Shown piece by piece: positions 9,217 to 17,351 of a DNA stretch of 64,000 nt. The notes below the pieces were generated by a model. The model made no database searches. It worked only from the letters and a program-made list of their open reading frames with translations, and was not told the DNA's origin. Origin of the DNA: Streptomyces sp. NBC_01283 (GTDB lineage: Bacteria; Actinomycetota; Actinomycetes; Streptomycetales; Streptomycetaceae). The translations under genes and the position numbers were made by a program. The stretch spans positions 620,001 through 684,000 of the forward strand of contig NZ_CP108430.1 of assembly GCF_041435335.1 (NCBI RefSeq). Reading direction: 5' to 3'. Positions within the stretch are counted from its first letter, which is position 1; each line of letters starts with the position of its first letter.

Positions 9217-9495
9217 TGCTGGGGTCGACGGAGGCCAGGGTGTCGATGTCCGCACCAGGGCCAGCTCGCGGCGTCGGTCGTGTAGGCGTCGACACCGCCG
9301 TTGCTGAGCAGCTCCCAGTTGTTGCTGGCCTTGTAGGTGAAGCCGTTCGCCACGGCCTGCTTGGGGAACCAGTCGTTCCCCTCTTTGACGAAGTCGATGT
9401 GCGCCGCCTTCCAGGTGCCGCTGTAGAGCGCCAGCACCTTGAACGGCACGGCCGTGTCGTCGGCCGCACGCGAGGAGTTGAAGGCGATTCCCCGT
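9217..9495 (-). pseudogene. ThuA-like domain remnant
   Basis: A stretch reading FKVLALYSGTWKAAHIDF, then NDWFPKQAVANGFTYKASNNW, matches the N-terminus of secreted ThuA-like (trehalose-utilisation type, glutamine-amidotransferase-fold) proteins. Homology fades after about 70 residues and the frame shifts (a following piece, LASVDPSSFPLG, is in another frame). No start codon with a ribosome-binding site is seen and no stop ends a full domain. It lies beside a large sugar-processing gene of the kind ThuA domains often accompany, so it is probably the relic of a lost neighbour. Edges are approximate. Confidence 0.5.
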
Positions 9496-9708
9496 CGGGT
9501 CAACTCCCCGCCACTTTCTCCTTGTTGAGGACAAAGTATGGACGATGTGCGGCACTGTTCGTACGCTGGGCGTCGCTCTCGTACGGAAGTCTGCGCAAGG
9601 CACGGCCAAATGCCGCTGCCCGCACCACCGGTACGTGCATCACCTCCACTCCGCGGACGCGGGCCGAGGCGGCCCGGGGCCGCCTCGCAGCGCCCAGCAG
9701 GAGACAGA

Positions 9709-12700
9709 GTGACGCCACACGAGCACCACAACCCCCCGCGCCCACACCGCATCCACCGACGCACGCGCCTGAGACCACGCAGGACCCTCGGCGTACTCCT
9801 CGGGGTGCTGCTCGCCGGCGGCGCCCTCACCGCACCGGCCGCCGGGGCCAAGGAGAAGCCCTTCGCCGACCTGCCGCCGCAGGAACCCGGCGTCACGCTG
9901 CGGGTGTTCGACATCCAGTCCCCGCTCAGCAAGCTCTGCGACCTCAAGCCCGCCCAGACCCCCAACGTCGACAAGCTGATCCCCACCATCGACTGGTCGT
10001 CCACCGACGGCTTCGGGTTCACCGACAACTTCGTGTCGCAGATCATCGGCAACATCAACGTGCCCGCCAACGGCGCGTACAGCTTCCGCCTGATCAGCGA
10101 CGACGGCTCCCGTCTGTTCATCGGCGACAAGAAGGTCATCGATCACGACGGACTGCACGGGGCCGAGCCCAAGGACGGCGAGATCACGCTCGACCCGGGC
10201 TACCACCCCCTGCGCATCGACCACTTCGACCGCGGCAACGACCAGCAGGTCACCCTGCAGTGGAAGCCGCCGGGCGCCGACGCCTTCACCCTCGTGCCGA
10301 ACTCCGTGCTCAGCACGGACGCCGACGTCGTGCGGGTCACCGCGCCGGGCCGCAAGGAGTGCGAGGGCACCTACGACACGCCCGGCGACGGCCTCCCGCT
10401 GAAGTCGGTCAACCCCGGATACACGCTGACCGACCTGCGCCCCAAGGGATTCGAGCCACAGGTGTCCGCGATGGACTGGCTGCCCGACGGCCGGCTCGCG
10501 GTGACCACCTGGGGCGGCAGCCAGGAGACCAAGGGCGCGGTGTACGTCCTGGACAACGTCACCGGCGACACGGGCCCGGACAAGGTCACGTACGAGAAGA
10601 TCGCCGACGGGCTCAAGGAGCCGATGGGCATCAAGTACGTGGACGGGAAGCTGTATGTCTCGGAGAAGCACCAGCTGACCGAACTCGCCGACCTCGACGG
10701 AACCAACGAGGCGGGCGAGATCCGGAAGATCGCCGAGTGGCCGTACGGCGGAAACTTCCACGAGTTCGCCTTCGGACTGCTCTACGACAAGGGCGACTTC
10801 TATCTGAACCTGTCCGTCGCCATCAACTACGGCGGCGCGACGACCGATCCGCAGCCCGCCGCCAATCGCGGCACCACCATCAAGGTGAACAAGAAGAGCG
10901 GCAAGGTCAGTTACCTGGCGGGCGGTCTGCGCACGCCCAACGGCATCGGCCGCGGTCCGGACAACGAGCTGTTCGTCACCGACAACCAGGGCGGCTGGCT
11001 GCCCGCATCGAAGCTGGTGCACGTCAAGCAGGACCGGTTCTTCAACCACTACACCAACCCCGAGGGCCCGTTCGACGACGAGAGCGTCACCAAGCCGGTG
11101 CTGTGGCTGCCGCAGAACGAGATCGCCAACTCCCCCAGCACCCCCATGACGGTGAAGAAGGGGACCTTCGCCGGGCAGTTGATGTTCGGTGACGTCACCT
11201 ACGGCGGTCTGCAGCGCGCCGACCTGGAGAAGGTCAACGGCGAGTTCCAGGGCGCGGTGTTCCGCCACACCCAGGGCCTGGAGTCGGGCATCACCCGCAT
11301 CTCCACCGGGCCCGACGGGGCCATCTACACGGGCGGGCTCGGTGCGGACGGCAACTGGGGCCAGGAGGGCAAGCTCCGCTTCGGTCTGCAGAAGCTCACC
11401 CCGAACGGCAAGACCGCCTTCGACATCAAGACCATGCGCGCCACCAGCGACGGCTTCGAGCTCACCTACACCAAGCCGCTGTCGGACAAGACGGTAGAGA
11501 AGCTGACCAGCGGGGCCTACTCCGTCGAGCAGTGGCGCTACGCCCCCACCCCCGCCTACGGCGGCCCCAAGGTCGACGAGGAATCCCTGCCCGTCACCGA
11601 CGCCCGCGTCTCCGACGACCGCCGGACCGTGCACCTGACCATCCCCGGCCTCAAGAGCGACCGGGTGGTGCACGTGCGCTCCCCGCGCCCGTTCTCCTCG
11701 GCCGACGACGAGCAGCTGTGGTCCACCGAGGCCTGGTACACCCTCAACGCGCGCCCGGGCCACACCGACCCGGTCACCACCTATGACGCCGAGTCGGCGC
11801 GGCTGTCCGGCGGCGCCGACATCGACACCGAGCACGCCGGATTCACCGGCGGCGGCTTCGTCGACGGCATGAGTGAACCCGGCGCCTCCGCCACCTTCGA
11901 CGTCCAGGTCCCGGCCAAGGGCACCTACGCCGTGGGCCTGCGCTATTCCAACGGCCCCAACCCGTCCGCCGGCACCAAGACCCTGGGGGTCAGCGTGAAC
12001 GGCGCGGCGGCGCGGCAGACGAGCCTTCCCTCGACCGAGACGTGGAAGCGCTGGTCCACCAAGACCGAGAAACTCGATCTGCGCAAGGGCCGCAACACCA
12101 TCAAGTACACCTACCGGCCCGAAGACACGGGCCACGTCAACCTCGACGCGATCGACGTGCGCCGCCCCGGCGGCCGCATCGACCTCTTCTCCGGCGGCAG
12201 CGTCTCCTCGGCCTGGCAGCACACCGACGGCCGCAGCGTCGAATGGCCCCACACGGCCGACAAGTCGATCGAGGTGTGCTGCGGGGACATCCGCACCAAG
12301 CAGGCCTTCGGCGACTTCAAGCTGCACGCCGAGTTCCGGGTGCCCAAGCTGCCGGACGACGTCACCGGGCAGGACCGCGGCAACAGCGGGATCTACCTCC
12401 AGGAGCGGTACGAGGTCCAGATCCTGGACTCATACGGAGTGGAGAAGCTCGCCGCGAACGAGGCCGCCTCCATCTACACCAAGAAGGCCGCTGACCTCAA
12501 CGCCTCTACAGCGCCTGAGACTTGGCAGACCTACGACATCACGTTCCGCGCCGCCCGTTTCGACGCGGACGGAAAGAAGACCGAGGACGCCAGGATCACC
12601 GTGCTCTGGAACGGCAAGAAGGTCCACGACAACGTGGCCGTCGACGGCCCGACCGGAGCCGGTGACGCCGAGTCCGCGGCAGCAGGCGCGATCAGGCTCC

Positions 12701-12756
12701 AGGACCACGGCAACAAGGTCCGCTTCCGCAACGTCTGGATCGAACCCGCGAGCTGA
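9709..12756 (+). CDS. Secreted multidomain sugar protein: PA14, sorbosone-dehydrogenase-like propeller, CBM, DUF1080
   Basis: 1,015 residues from a GTG with AGGAGA nine bases upstream. A basic N-terminus and hydrophobic stretch (TLGVLLGVLLAGGALTAPA) form a Sec/Tat-type signal peptide ending near residue 45. Then come a PA14-like domain (about 65-185; GAYSFRLISDDGSRLFIGD), a beta-propeller related to PQQ-type glucose/sorbosone dehydrogenases (about 245-600), a CBM6/35-like module (about 690-815; YDAESARLSGG) and a DUF1080 / 3-keto-glycoside-hydrolase-type domain (about 820-1015; RGNSGIYLQERYEVQILDS). It probably binds and processes oxidised or keto sugars outside the cell. A strong terminator follows. 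Confidence 0.85.
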   Translation: MTPHEHHNPPRPHRIHRRTRLRPRRTLGVLLGVLLAGGALTAPAAGAKEKPFADLPPQEPGVTLRVFDIQSPLSKLCDLKPAQTPNVDKLIPTIDWSSTDGFGFTDNFVSQIIGNINVPANGAYSFRLISDDGSRLFIGDKKVIDHDGLHGAEPKDGEITLDPGYHPLRIDHFDRGNDQQVTLQWKPPGADAFTLVPNSVLSTDADVVRVTAPGRKECEGTYDTPGDGLPLKSVNPGYTLTDLRPKGFEPQVSAMDWLPDGRLAVTTWGGSQETKGAVYVLDNVTGDTGPDKVTYEKIADGLKEPMGIKYVDGKLYVSEKHQLTELADLDGTNEAGEIRKIAEWPYGGNFHEFAFGLLYDKGDFYLNLSVAINYGGATTDPQPAANRGTTIKVNKKSGKVSYLAGGLRTPNGIGRGPDNELFVTDNQGGWLPASKLVHVKQDRFFNHYTNPEGPFDDESVTKPVLWLPQNEIANSPSTPMTVKKGTFAGQLMFGDVTYGGLQRADLEKVNGEFQGAVFRHTQGLESGITRISTGPDGAIYTGGLGADGNWGQEGKLRFGLQKLTPNGKTAFDIKTMRATSDGFELTYTKPLSDKTVEKLTSGAYSVEQWRYAPTPAYGGPKVDEESLPVTDARVSDDRRTVHLTIPGLKSDRVVHVRSPRPFSSADDEQLWSTEAWYTLNARPGHTDPVTTYDAESARLSGGADIDTEHAGFTGGGFVDGMSEPGASATFDVQVPAKGTYAVGLRYSNGPNPSAGTKTLGVSVNGAAARQTSLPSTETWKRWSTKTEKLDLRKGRNTIKYTYRPEDTGHVNLDAIDVRRPGGRIDLFSGGSVSSAWQHTDGRSVEWPHTADKSIEVCCGDIRTKQAFGDFKLHAEFRVPKLPDDVTGQDRGNSGIYLQERYEVQILDSYGVEKLAANEAASIYTKKAADLNASTAPETWQTYDITFRAARFDADGKKTEDARITVLWNGKKVHDNVAVDGPTGAGDAESAAAGAIRLQDHGNKVRFRNVWIEPAS

Positions 12757-12769
12757 ACTCACTCTCCCT

Positions 12770-12801
12770 GCGGGCCGCCCGCCACCAGGCGGGCGGCCCG
12801 C
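12770..12801 (+). terminator. Strong intrinsic-type hairpin after the multidomain sugar gene
   Basis: Perfect 14-bp GC stem (12770-12783 with 12788-12801) around the 4-base loop ACCA, 14 bp after the stop codon. There is no T-run, as is usual in Streptomyces. Confidence 0.85.
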
Positions 12802-12846
12802 ACAGCCCTCAAGCCAGTGCGGGACTGCCGGCGATACCGTGCCGTC

Positions 12847-13362
12847 ATGGCCGATCCCGCGCAGCGCCCCCTGCTCTTCCTGGACGTCGACGGAACGCTC
12901 CTGCCCTACGACGGCGCACAGTTGCCGTCGACCCTCGAACAGTGGGGCCAGTGGCAGCACCCGTCCAACCCGCAGCTGGCCAAGGTCATCCCCGGGCACG
13001 GCCCGCGGCTCCTCGCCCTGTCCTGTGACCTGATGTGGGCCACGGCTTGGATGCACGACGCCAACGCGGTGATCGCCCCACTGCTCGGCCTGCCGGAACT
13101 GCCGGTGGCCGGTCTGCCGGATGCTCCGGAGGAGGACGCGACGGGCGTGCTGCACTGGAAGACGCGAGCTCTTGTCGAGATCGCGGCGGGCCGCACCTTC
13201 CTCTGGGTCGACGACGAGATCAGCGACCTCGATCGCGCGTGGGTGGCAGCACGGCACGAGGGACAGGCCCTGCTTCACCGCGTCGATTCCACGACCGGCC
13301 TCACGGACACCGACCTAAGGGTGCTCGGCCACTGGCTGAAGGGCGTCTCCGCAGAATCCTGA
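12847..13362 (+). CDS. HAD-superfamily-like protein
   Basis: 171 residues from the ATG at 12847. Motif I is clear at the N-terminus (LFLDVDGTLLPYDG; DxDGT). A second acidic pair (WVDDEISDLDRAWV) near residue 125 resembles HAD motif IV. The protein is short for HAD enzymes and has no large cap domain. Similar small secondary-metabolism-region proteins are often called HAD-like or 'hydrolase'; substrate unknown. No strong ribosome-binding site precedes the start, so a leaderless or weakly translated transcript is possible. Confidence 0.75.
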   Translation: MADPAQRPLLFLDVDGTLLPYDGAQLPSTLEQWGQWQHPSNPQLAKVIPGHGPRLLALSCDLMWATAWMHDANAVIAPLLGLPELPVAGLPDAPEEDATGVLHWKTRALVEIAAGRTFLWVDDEISDLDRAWVAARHEGQALLHRVDSTTGLTDTDLRVLGHWLKGVSAES

Positions 13363-13502
13363 TCCCCGGGTCGCCCTCGATGACGAAGAGGGTGGAAGTT
13401 CCGGAAGCGGCGTAAACCCCCTCGAACAGCCTTACCGTGGAGTCCTCTTGGTGATCTGACCTCTCCGGCGTCGCCGGGGACGGTGCGAACGGGGGCGGGA
13501 CC

Positions 13503-14402
13503 GTGTCCGACGAAGGAATCCCTCAAAGACCCACACGCCCACGCCGCCTCGCGGTCGCTGTGGCCGTCGCGGTCGGCTTGCTGATCGGCGCCCTCGGAGG
13601 CGTCGGCGCGCATCTGCTGGACTCCGACGACGCTGAGGGCGACAGCCGGGCGAACCCGTCGGCCGCCGCCACGGCTGACCCCACCGCTGCAACCACGGCA
13701 GGCCCCCGTGCCGAGCCCATCCGCTCCGCGATGCTGGCCGAGCGGCGGGTCGGCGTCGAGGTCGTCGCCCGCCAGGGCGGTGACCCCGACTCCTTCACCG
13801 GCCAGGCCCGCCTCGATCTGGTCGACGCCACCACCGCCAGGGCCGCGACCCACGTCCTGTACGACATGGGCGAAGGCCACGCCTGGTACCCGCCGGAGAT
13901 CGTGCTGATCGGCAACCGCGCCGTCATCACCCCGGCCAAGGAGATGACCGGCCCCGATTTCGGCCCGCAGGGCGCGTACCGCACCGAGGCCGACGCGTCC
14001 GCCGCGGCAGCGGACGACGTCGCGGTGCGCAACGCCCTGGAGACCCGCTGGCTGGCCCAGCCCGCGCACATCGTGGCGCTCCTCGACCACGCCACCGACC
14101 TGAACACCGAGCGGGCGGACGCCACCCGTACCCTCACCGGAAGCACCCCCTTGAACGCACTCGGCGCCGACCCCACCATCGGCGGCCTCTACCGCCCCTA
14201 CGCGACCGCGCGCCCCGAAGGAGTCGTGCGCTTCACCCTCGTCGTCACCACGCACGACCTGCCCAAGTCGCTGAAGATCGAGGTGCCTTCACGGTCCGGC
14301 GACGACGCCTTCCGGGTGCGGTACGGGCAGTGGGGGCGGGGGGAGGCCATCGACGCGCGGCCGGGACCCACCCCCGCACCCCAATGGACGAACCTCAGTT
14401 GA
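13503..14402 (+). CDS. Membrane-anchored hypothetical protein
   Basis: 299 residues, GTG start. A short basic cytosolic tail is followed by one hydrophobic segment (about residues 17-38, AVAVAVAVGLLIGALGGVGA), then a Thr/Ala/Pro-rich linker to about residue 70 and a soluble outer domain. The outer domain contains VLYDMGEGHAWYPPEIVLIG and ends before a Pro-rich tail. The pattern is of a single-pass protein with an external domain of unknown role. It stands alone, convergent with rph. Confidence 0.7.
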   Translation: MSDEGIPQRPTRPRRLAVAVAVAVGLLIGALGGVGAHLLDSDDAEGDSRANPSAAATADPTAATTAGPRAEPIRSAMLAERRVGVEVVARQGGDPDSFTGQARLDLVDATTARAATHVLYDMGEGHAWYPPEIVLIGNRAVITPAKEMTGPDFGPQGAYRTEADASAAAADDVAVRNALETRWLAQPAHIVALLDHATDLNTERADATRTLTGSTPLNALGADPTIGGLYRPYATARPEGVVRFTLVVTTHDLPKSLKIEVPSRSGDDAFRVRYGQWGRGEAIDARPGPTPAPQWTNLS

Positions 14403-14435
14403 GGTCCGGCCTACGGGAAGCGCTCGGCGGCGAGG

Positions 14436-17045
14436 TCAGGGCAGGAGCTCGATGTACCCGTCGGTTCCGTGCACGCGGATCCGCTGCCCGTCCTGGATCA
14501 GCCGGGTGGCTCGCTCCACGCCCACGACGGCGGGCAGGCCGTACTCCCGGGCGATCACCGCGCCATGGGTCATCAGGCCGCCCACCTCCGTGACCAGGCC
14601 CGCGATCCCGACGAACAGCGGCGACCAGCTGGGGTCCGTGAAGGTCGTGACCAGGATGTCGCCCGCTTCGAGATCGGCGTCCGCCAGGTCGAGGATGACG
14701 CGAGCCCTTCCCTCGATGGTCCCGGCGGACACCGGCAGGCCCACCAGGGCGCCCTCTGGTACGTCGTCGCGCCGGTACGCCCCGGTGAGGGCCTCGCCGT
14801 CCGATGTGAGCACCCGGGGCGGTGTCAGCGCCTGGTACGAGCGGAACGCGTCCTTGCGCTGCTGGATGAGCCCTTCATCCACCTGGTTCGACCGCACGAC
14901 GTCGTTCAGTTCCGGGAACGTGAGGTAGAAGGCGTCCTCCTTGTCACGCAGCACGCCGGCCTGCACGAGGCGCTCGGCCTCCGCCAACAGGGCCTGCTTG
15001 TAGACGAAGTAGCGGCTGATGATGCCGTACTTGGGGTACTCCCGGTAGCCGATGAAGGTTCTGACGCGGTCGATCATCCGCTTGGTCTCGTCGGCCTTCC
15101 GGTCCCCGTCCGGCAGGGCCCGCAGGCGTGAGAGCACGTCCTGTTCCTTTTCCTGTGCCTTCTGTCGCCCCTGCTCGAAGCGGCGCTCGGCGGCGCCCGG
15201 CTCGAAGTTCCTGACGTTGTCGAGGAGCGCGGGCGCGAGCGTGGCGGGGCTCTCGCTCCAGCGCGGCCTCGTGATGTCGATCTCGCCGACGCAGCGCACG
15301 CCGTACCGGTCGAGGTAGGCCTCGATGGCGTCGCGTGCCTCCGTCCCGCCCGCGACCTTCGCCAGCCCGTCCAGGAAGTCCTCGTCCTTGGCGTGCTGCA
15401 GATAGGCCACGACCTCCGGATGCGGGCGGATCACGTCCGCGACGTCCATCAGCGCCAGGCCCATCTCCGACGTGATGTTGTCGGGGGCGGAGAGCGTGAG
15501 CGTGTCAGCCGCGTTCTTCTCGCCCAGCCACTCCCGCAGCTTGTCGTTGAGCCACCACGTGGCCTCCATCCCCGCCATGATCGCCTGCATGCTCAACGGG
15601 TCGCCGAGGACCCGCTTGTGCTCGTCGAAGGCCTCCCGCAGGAAGTCGAAGAGCGCCGGTCCGCTCTTCGTGCGGATCTCGCGCTCCAGGGCGGCGACGG
15701 ACGTCTCGCTGCGCTCGATCAGCTCGGTGACGATGGCCGGGTCGGTCTCGATGGGGGCGGGCGCACCGCCGGTCGACGGCCTGGCGGGGGCGGGAGCCGG
15801 GTCCGGAAGCGTCGGGATGAAGTCGTCACGGTCCAGGACGGTCTCCAGGGCGTCCCTGACCAGCGGATCGCCTTTCCCCATGAGGTCCAGGAGACCGGCG
15901 CGGCTCGCGGGCGAGGCCAGGCGCCGGGTGACGTCGACGAACAGCCTCCCGCCGGCCTCGTGCATCGCCACCATGGCCGTCTGCTGCCACATGGAATAAC
16001 CCAGGGGCTTCATGGGGTCGGTCATCATCTGCTGATGGCCCACGGAGACGTAGACGTGGTTCTCCTCGTCGCCCGCCTCGGGGACGGGGATGGGGAACAG
16101 TGTGGTGATCGGCCGGCTCTGCACGATCTGGAAGCCGTCGTCGACCAGGCACCATTCGATGTCCTGCGGGCGGCCGAAGTGCGCCTCGATGCGCCGCCCG
16201 AGCTCGACGAGGTGCACGGCCTGGGCGTCCGTCAGCGCCGGCTGCTCCTGCCGCTGCGCGTCGATCGCCACTTCCTGCGTACCGCCGGTGGGCAGGGCTT
16301 CGATGGCACGCTCCTTGGCGGCGATCGTCTTGGCGAGGACTTCGCCATCCCGCACCGTGAAGACGTCCGGGTTGACCAGGCCGGAGACCAGGGCCTCGCC
16401 GAGGCCGAATCCGGCGTCCACGGTGGCGACCTTCCGGTTGCCCGTGACGGGGTCGGCCGTGAACAGGATGCCGGCCGCCTGCGAGAAGGCCATCCGCTGC
16501 ACGACCACGGCCATGTGGACCATGCGGTGGTCGATGCCGTTGCGCTGGCGGTAGGTCACGGCCCGCTCGGTGAACAGCGAGGCCCAGCACCGGCTGACGT
16601 GCCGGAGGATCTCCGTCGGTCCCACGATGTTCAGGTAGGTGTCCTGCTGGCCGGCGAAGGAGGCCGTCGGCAGGTCCTCCGCCGTCGCGCTGGACCGGAC
16701 GGCATAGGCGGCCTGCTCGCCGTGCCGGGTCAGCGCGCGGGTGATCGCCGCCGCGAGATCCTCGGGGACGGCGACGTCCTCGATGGTCCTTCGGATCTCC
16801 GCGCTCAGCGCGCGGATCGTCTCCCGGTCGTCCGGGTCCAGGCGTGCCAGCCGGTCGAGCCGGTCGTCGATCGACGGTGCTTCCGCCATGATCCGCCGGA
16901 AGGCCGCCGTCGTCACGCAGAAGCCGTCCGGCACGCGGATGCCGTCGATCCGCGAGAGCCCGCCCAGGTGCGCGCCCTTGCCACCGACGAACGCGACATC
17001 CGTCTCGTCGGCCTCTTGCAGCTCGCACACGTACTGCTGGACCAT
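14436..17045 (-). CDS. rph: Rifampin phosphotransferase (PEP-synthase-like dikinase)
   Basis: 869 residues, close to the 865-870 usual for RPH. The start at 17045 has GGAGGT seven bases upstream; the longer open frame to 17138 lacks this. Domains in order: ATP-grasp (about 1-320; GGKGAHLGGL, YAVRSSATAEDLP, DIEWCLVDDG), rifampin-binding helical domain (about 330-750) and the swivelling His domain, with the phospho-carrier His at residue 827 in GGLMTHGAVIARE. The enzyme uses ATP to phosphorylate the rifamycin ansa-chain hydroxyl, giving AMP and Pi. An RAE-like palindrome lies 167-187 bp upstream, so rifamycin induction is expected. Confidence 0.92.
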   Translation of the reverse strand: MVQQYVCELQEADETDVAFVGGKGAHLGGLSRIDGIRVPDGFCVTTAAFRRIMAEAPSIDDRLDRLARLDPDDRETIRALSAEIRRTIEDVAVPEDLAAAITRALTRHGEQAAYAVRSSATAEDLPTASFAGQQDTYLNIVGPTEILRHVSRCWASLFTERAVTYRQRNGIDHRMVHMAVVVQRMAFSQAAGILFTADPVTGNRKVATVDAGFGLGEALVSGLVNPDVFTVRDGEVLAKTIAAKERAIEALPTGGTQEVAIDAQRQEQPALTDAQAVHLVELGRRIEAHFGRPQDIEWCLVDDGFQIVQSRPITTLFPIPVPEAGDEENHVYVSVGHQQMMTDPMKPLGYSMWQQTAMVAMHEAGGRLFVDVTRRLASPASRAGLLDLMGKGDPLVRDALETVLDRDDFIPTLPDPAPAPARPSTGGAPAPIETDPAIVTELIERSETSVAALEREIRTKSGPALFDFLREAFDEHKRVLGDPLSMQAIMAGMEATWWLNDKLREWLGEKNAADTLTLSAPDNITSEMGLALMDVADVIRPHPEVVAYLQHAKDEDFLDGLAKVAGGTEARDAIEAYLDRYGVRCVGEIDITRPRWSESPATLAPALLDNVRNFEPGAAERRFEQGRQKAQEKEQDVLSRLRALPDGDRKADETKRMIDRVRTFIGYREYPKYGIISRYFVYKQALLAEAERLVQAGVLRDKEDAFYLTFPELNDVVRSNQVDEGLIQQRKDAFRSYQALTPPRVLTSDGEALTGAYRRDDVPEGALVGLPVSAGTIEGRARVILDLADADLEAGDILVTTFTDPSWSPLFVGIAGLVTEVGGLMTHGAVIAREYGLPAVVGVERATRLIQDGQRIRVHGTDGYIELLP

Positions 17046-17211
17046 TGCGCTACCTCCGACGCAGCCGTGCTCCGTTGCCCTGCGGTCGCCGATCGGCTGA
17101 CCGGCGCCTCCCACACTGTCGAACCTCACGTCGAGCACGTCCTCATCCCTGGTTGCCGTCCCTCTGCCGAGTCGGGGTTATGGCATCGGCCGACGATTGT
17201 GCGACGTGACC

Positions 17212-17232
17212 GGGGCCTTGCGGCAAGCCCCC
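17212..17232 (-). promoter_or_regulatory. Rifamycin-associated element (RAE)-like palindrome upstream of rph
   Basis: A 21-bp inverted repeat: GGGG (17212-17215) and CCCC (17229-17232) outer arms, CTTGC (17217-17221) and GCAAG (17223-17227) inner arms, one mismatched pair (17216/17228) and centre 17222. Actinomycete rph genes are known to carry such an element upstream. On the rph strand TTGCCG inside it could serve as a -35, with CACAAT about 19 bp downstream. The promoter reading is inference. Confidence 0.85.
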
Positions 17233-17254
17233 CAGCACGCTATAAGTTGAGAGT

Positions 17255-17290
17255 GGCAAGGAGAGCTCTTTCTCCTTGCCTTTGTTTTTT
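17255..17290 (+). terminator. Hairpin with T-tract, oriented for the plus strand
   Basis: GGCAAGGAGA (17255-17264), loop GCTCTT, TCTCCTTGCC (17271-17280), then TTTGTTTTTT: a textbook intrinsic terminator reading rightward. No plus-strand gene ends here. For the phospholipase gene, which reads leftward and ends at 17352, the same hairpin has no U-tract but could still terminate transcription. Confidence 0.7.
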
Positions 17291-17351
17291 GCCCTCCGAT
17301 CGGCTCCATGCGGGCGGCGCGCGGCGTCAGCTCCCGAGTCGGCTCGTGGTG

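Noticed and set aside
9640..12327. 895-codon minus-strand open frame
   Set aside because: Lies opposite the multidomain sugar gene with clear domains; Val/Gly/Gln-rich shadow.
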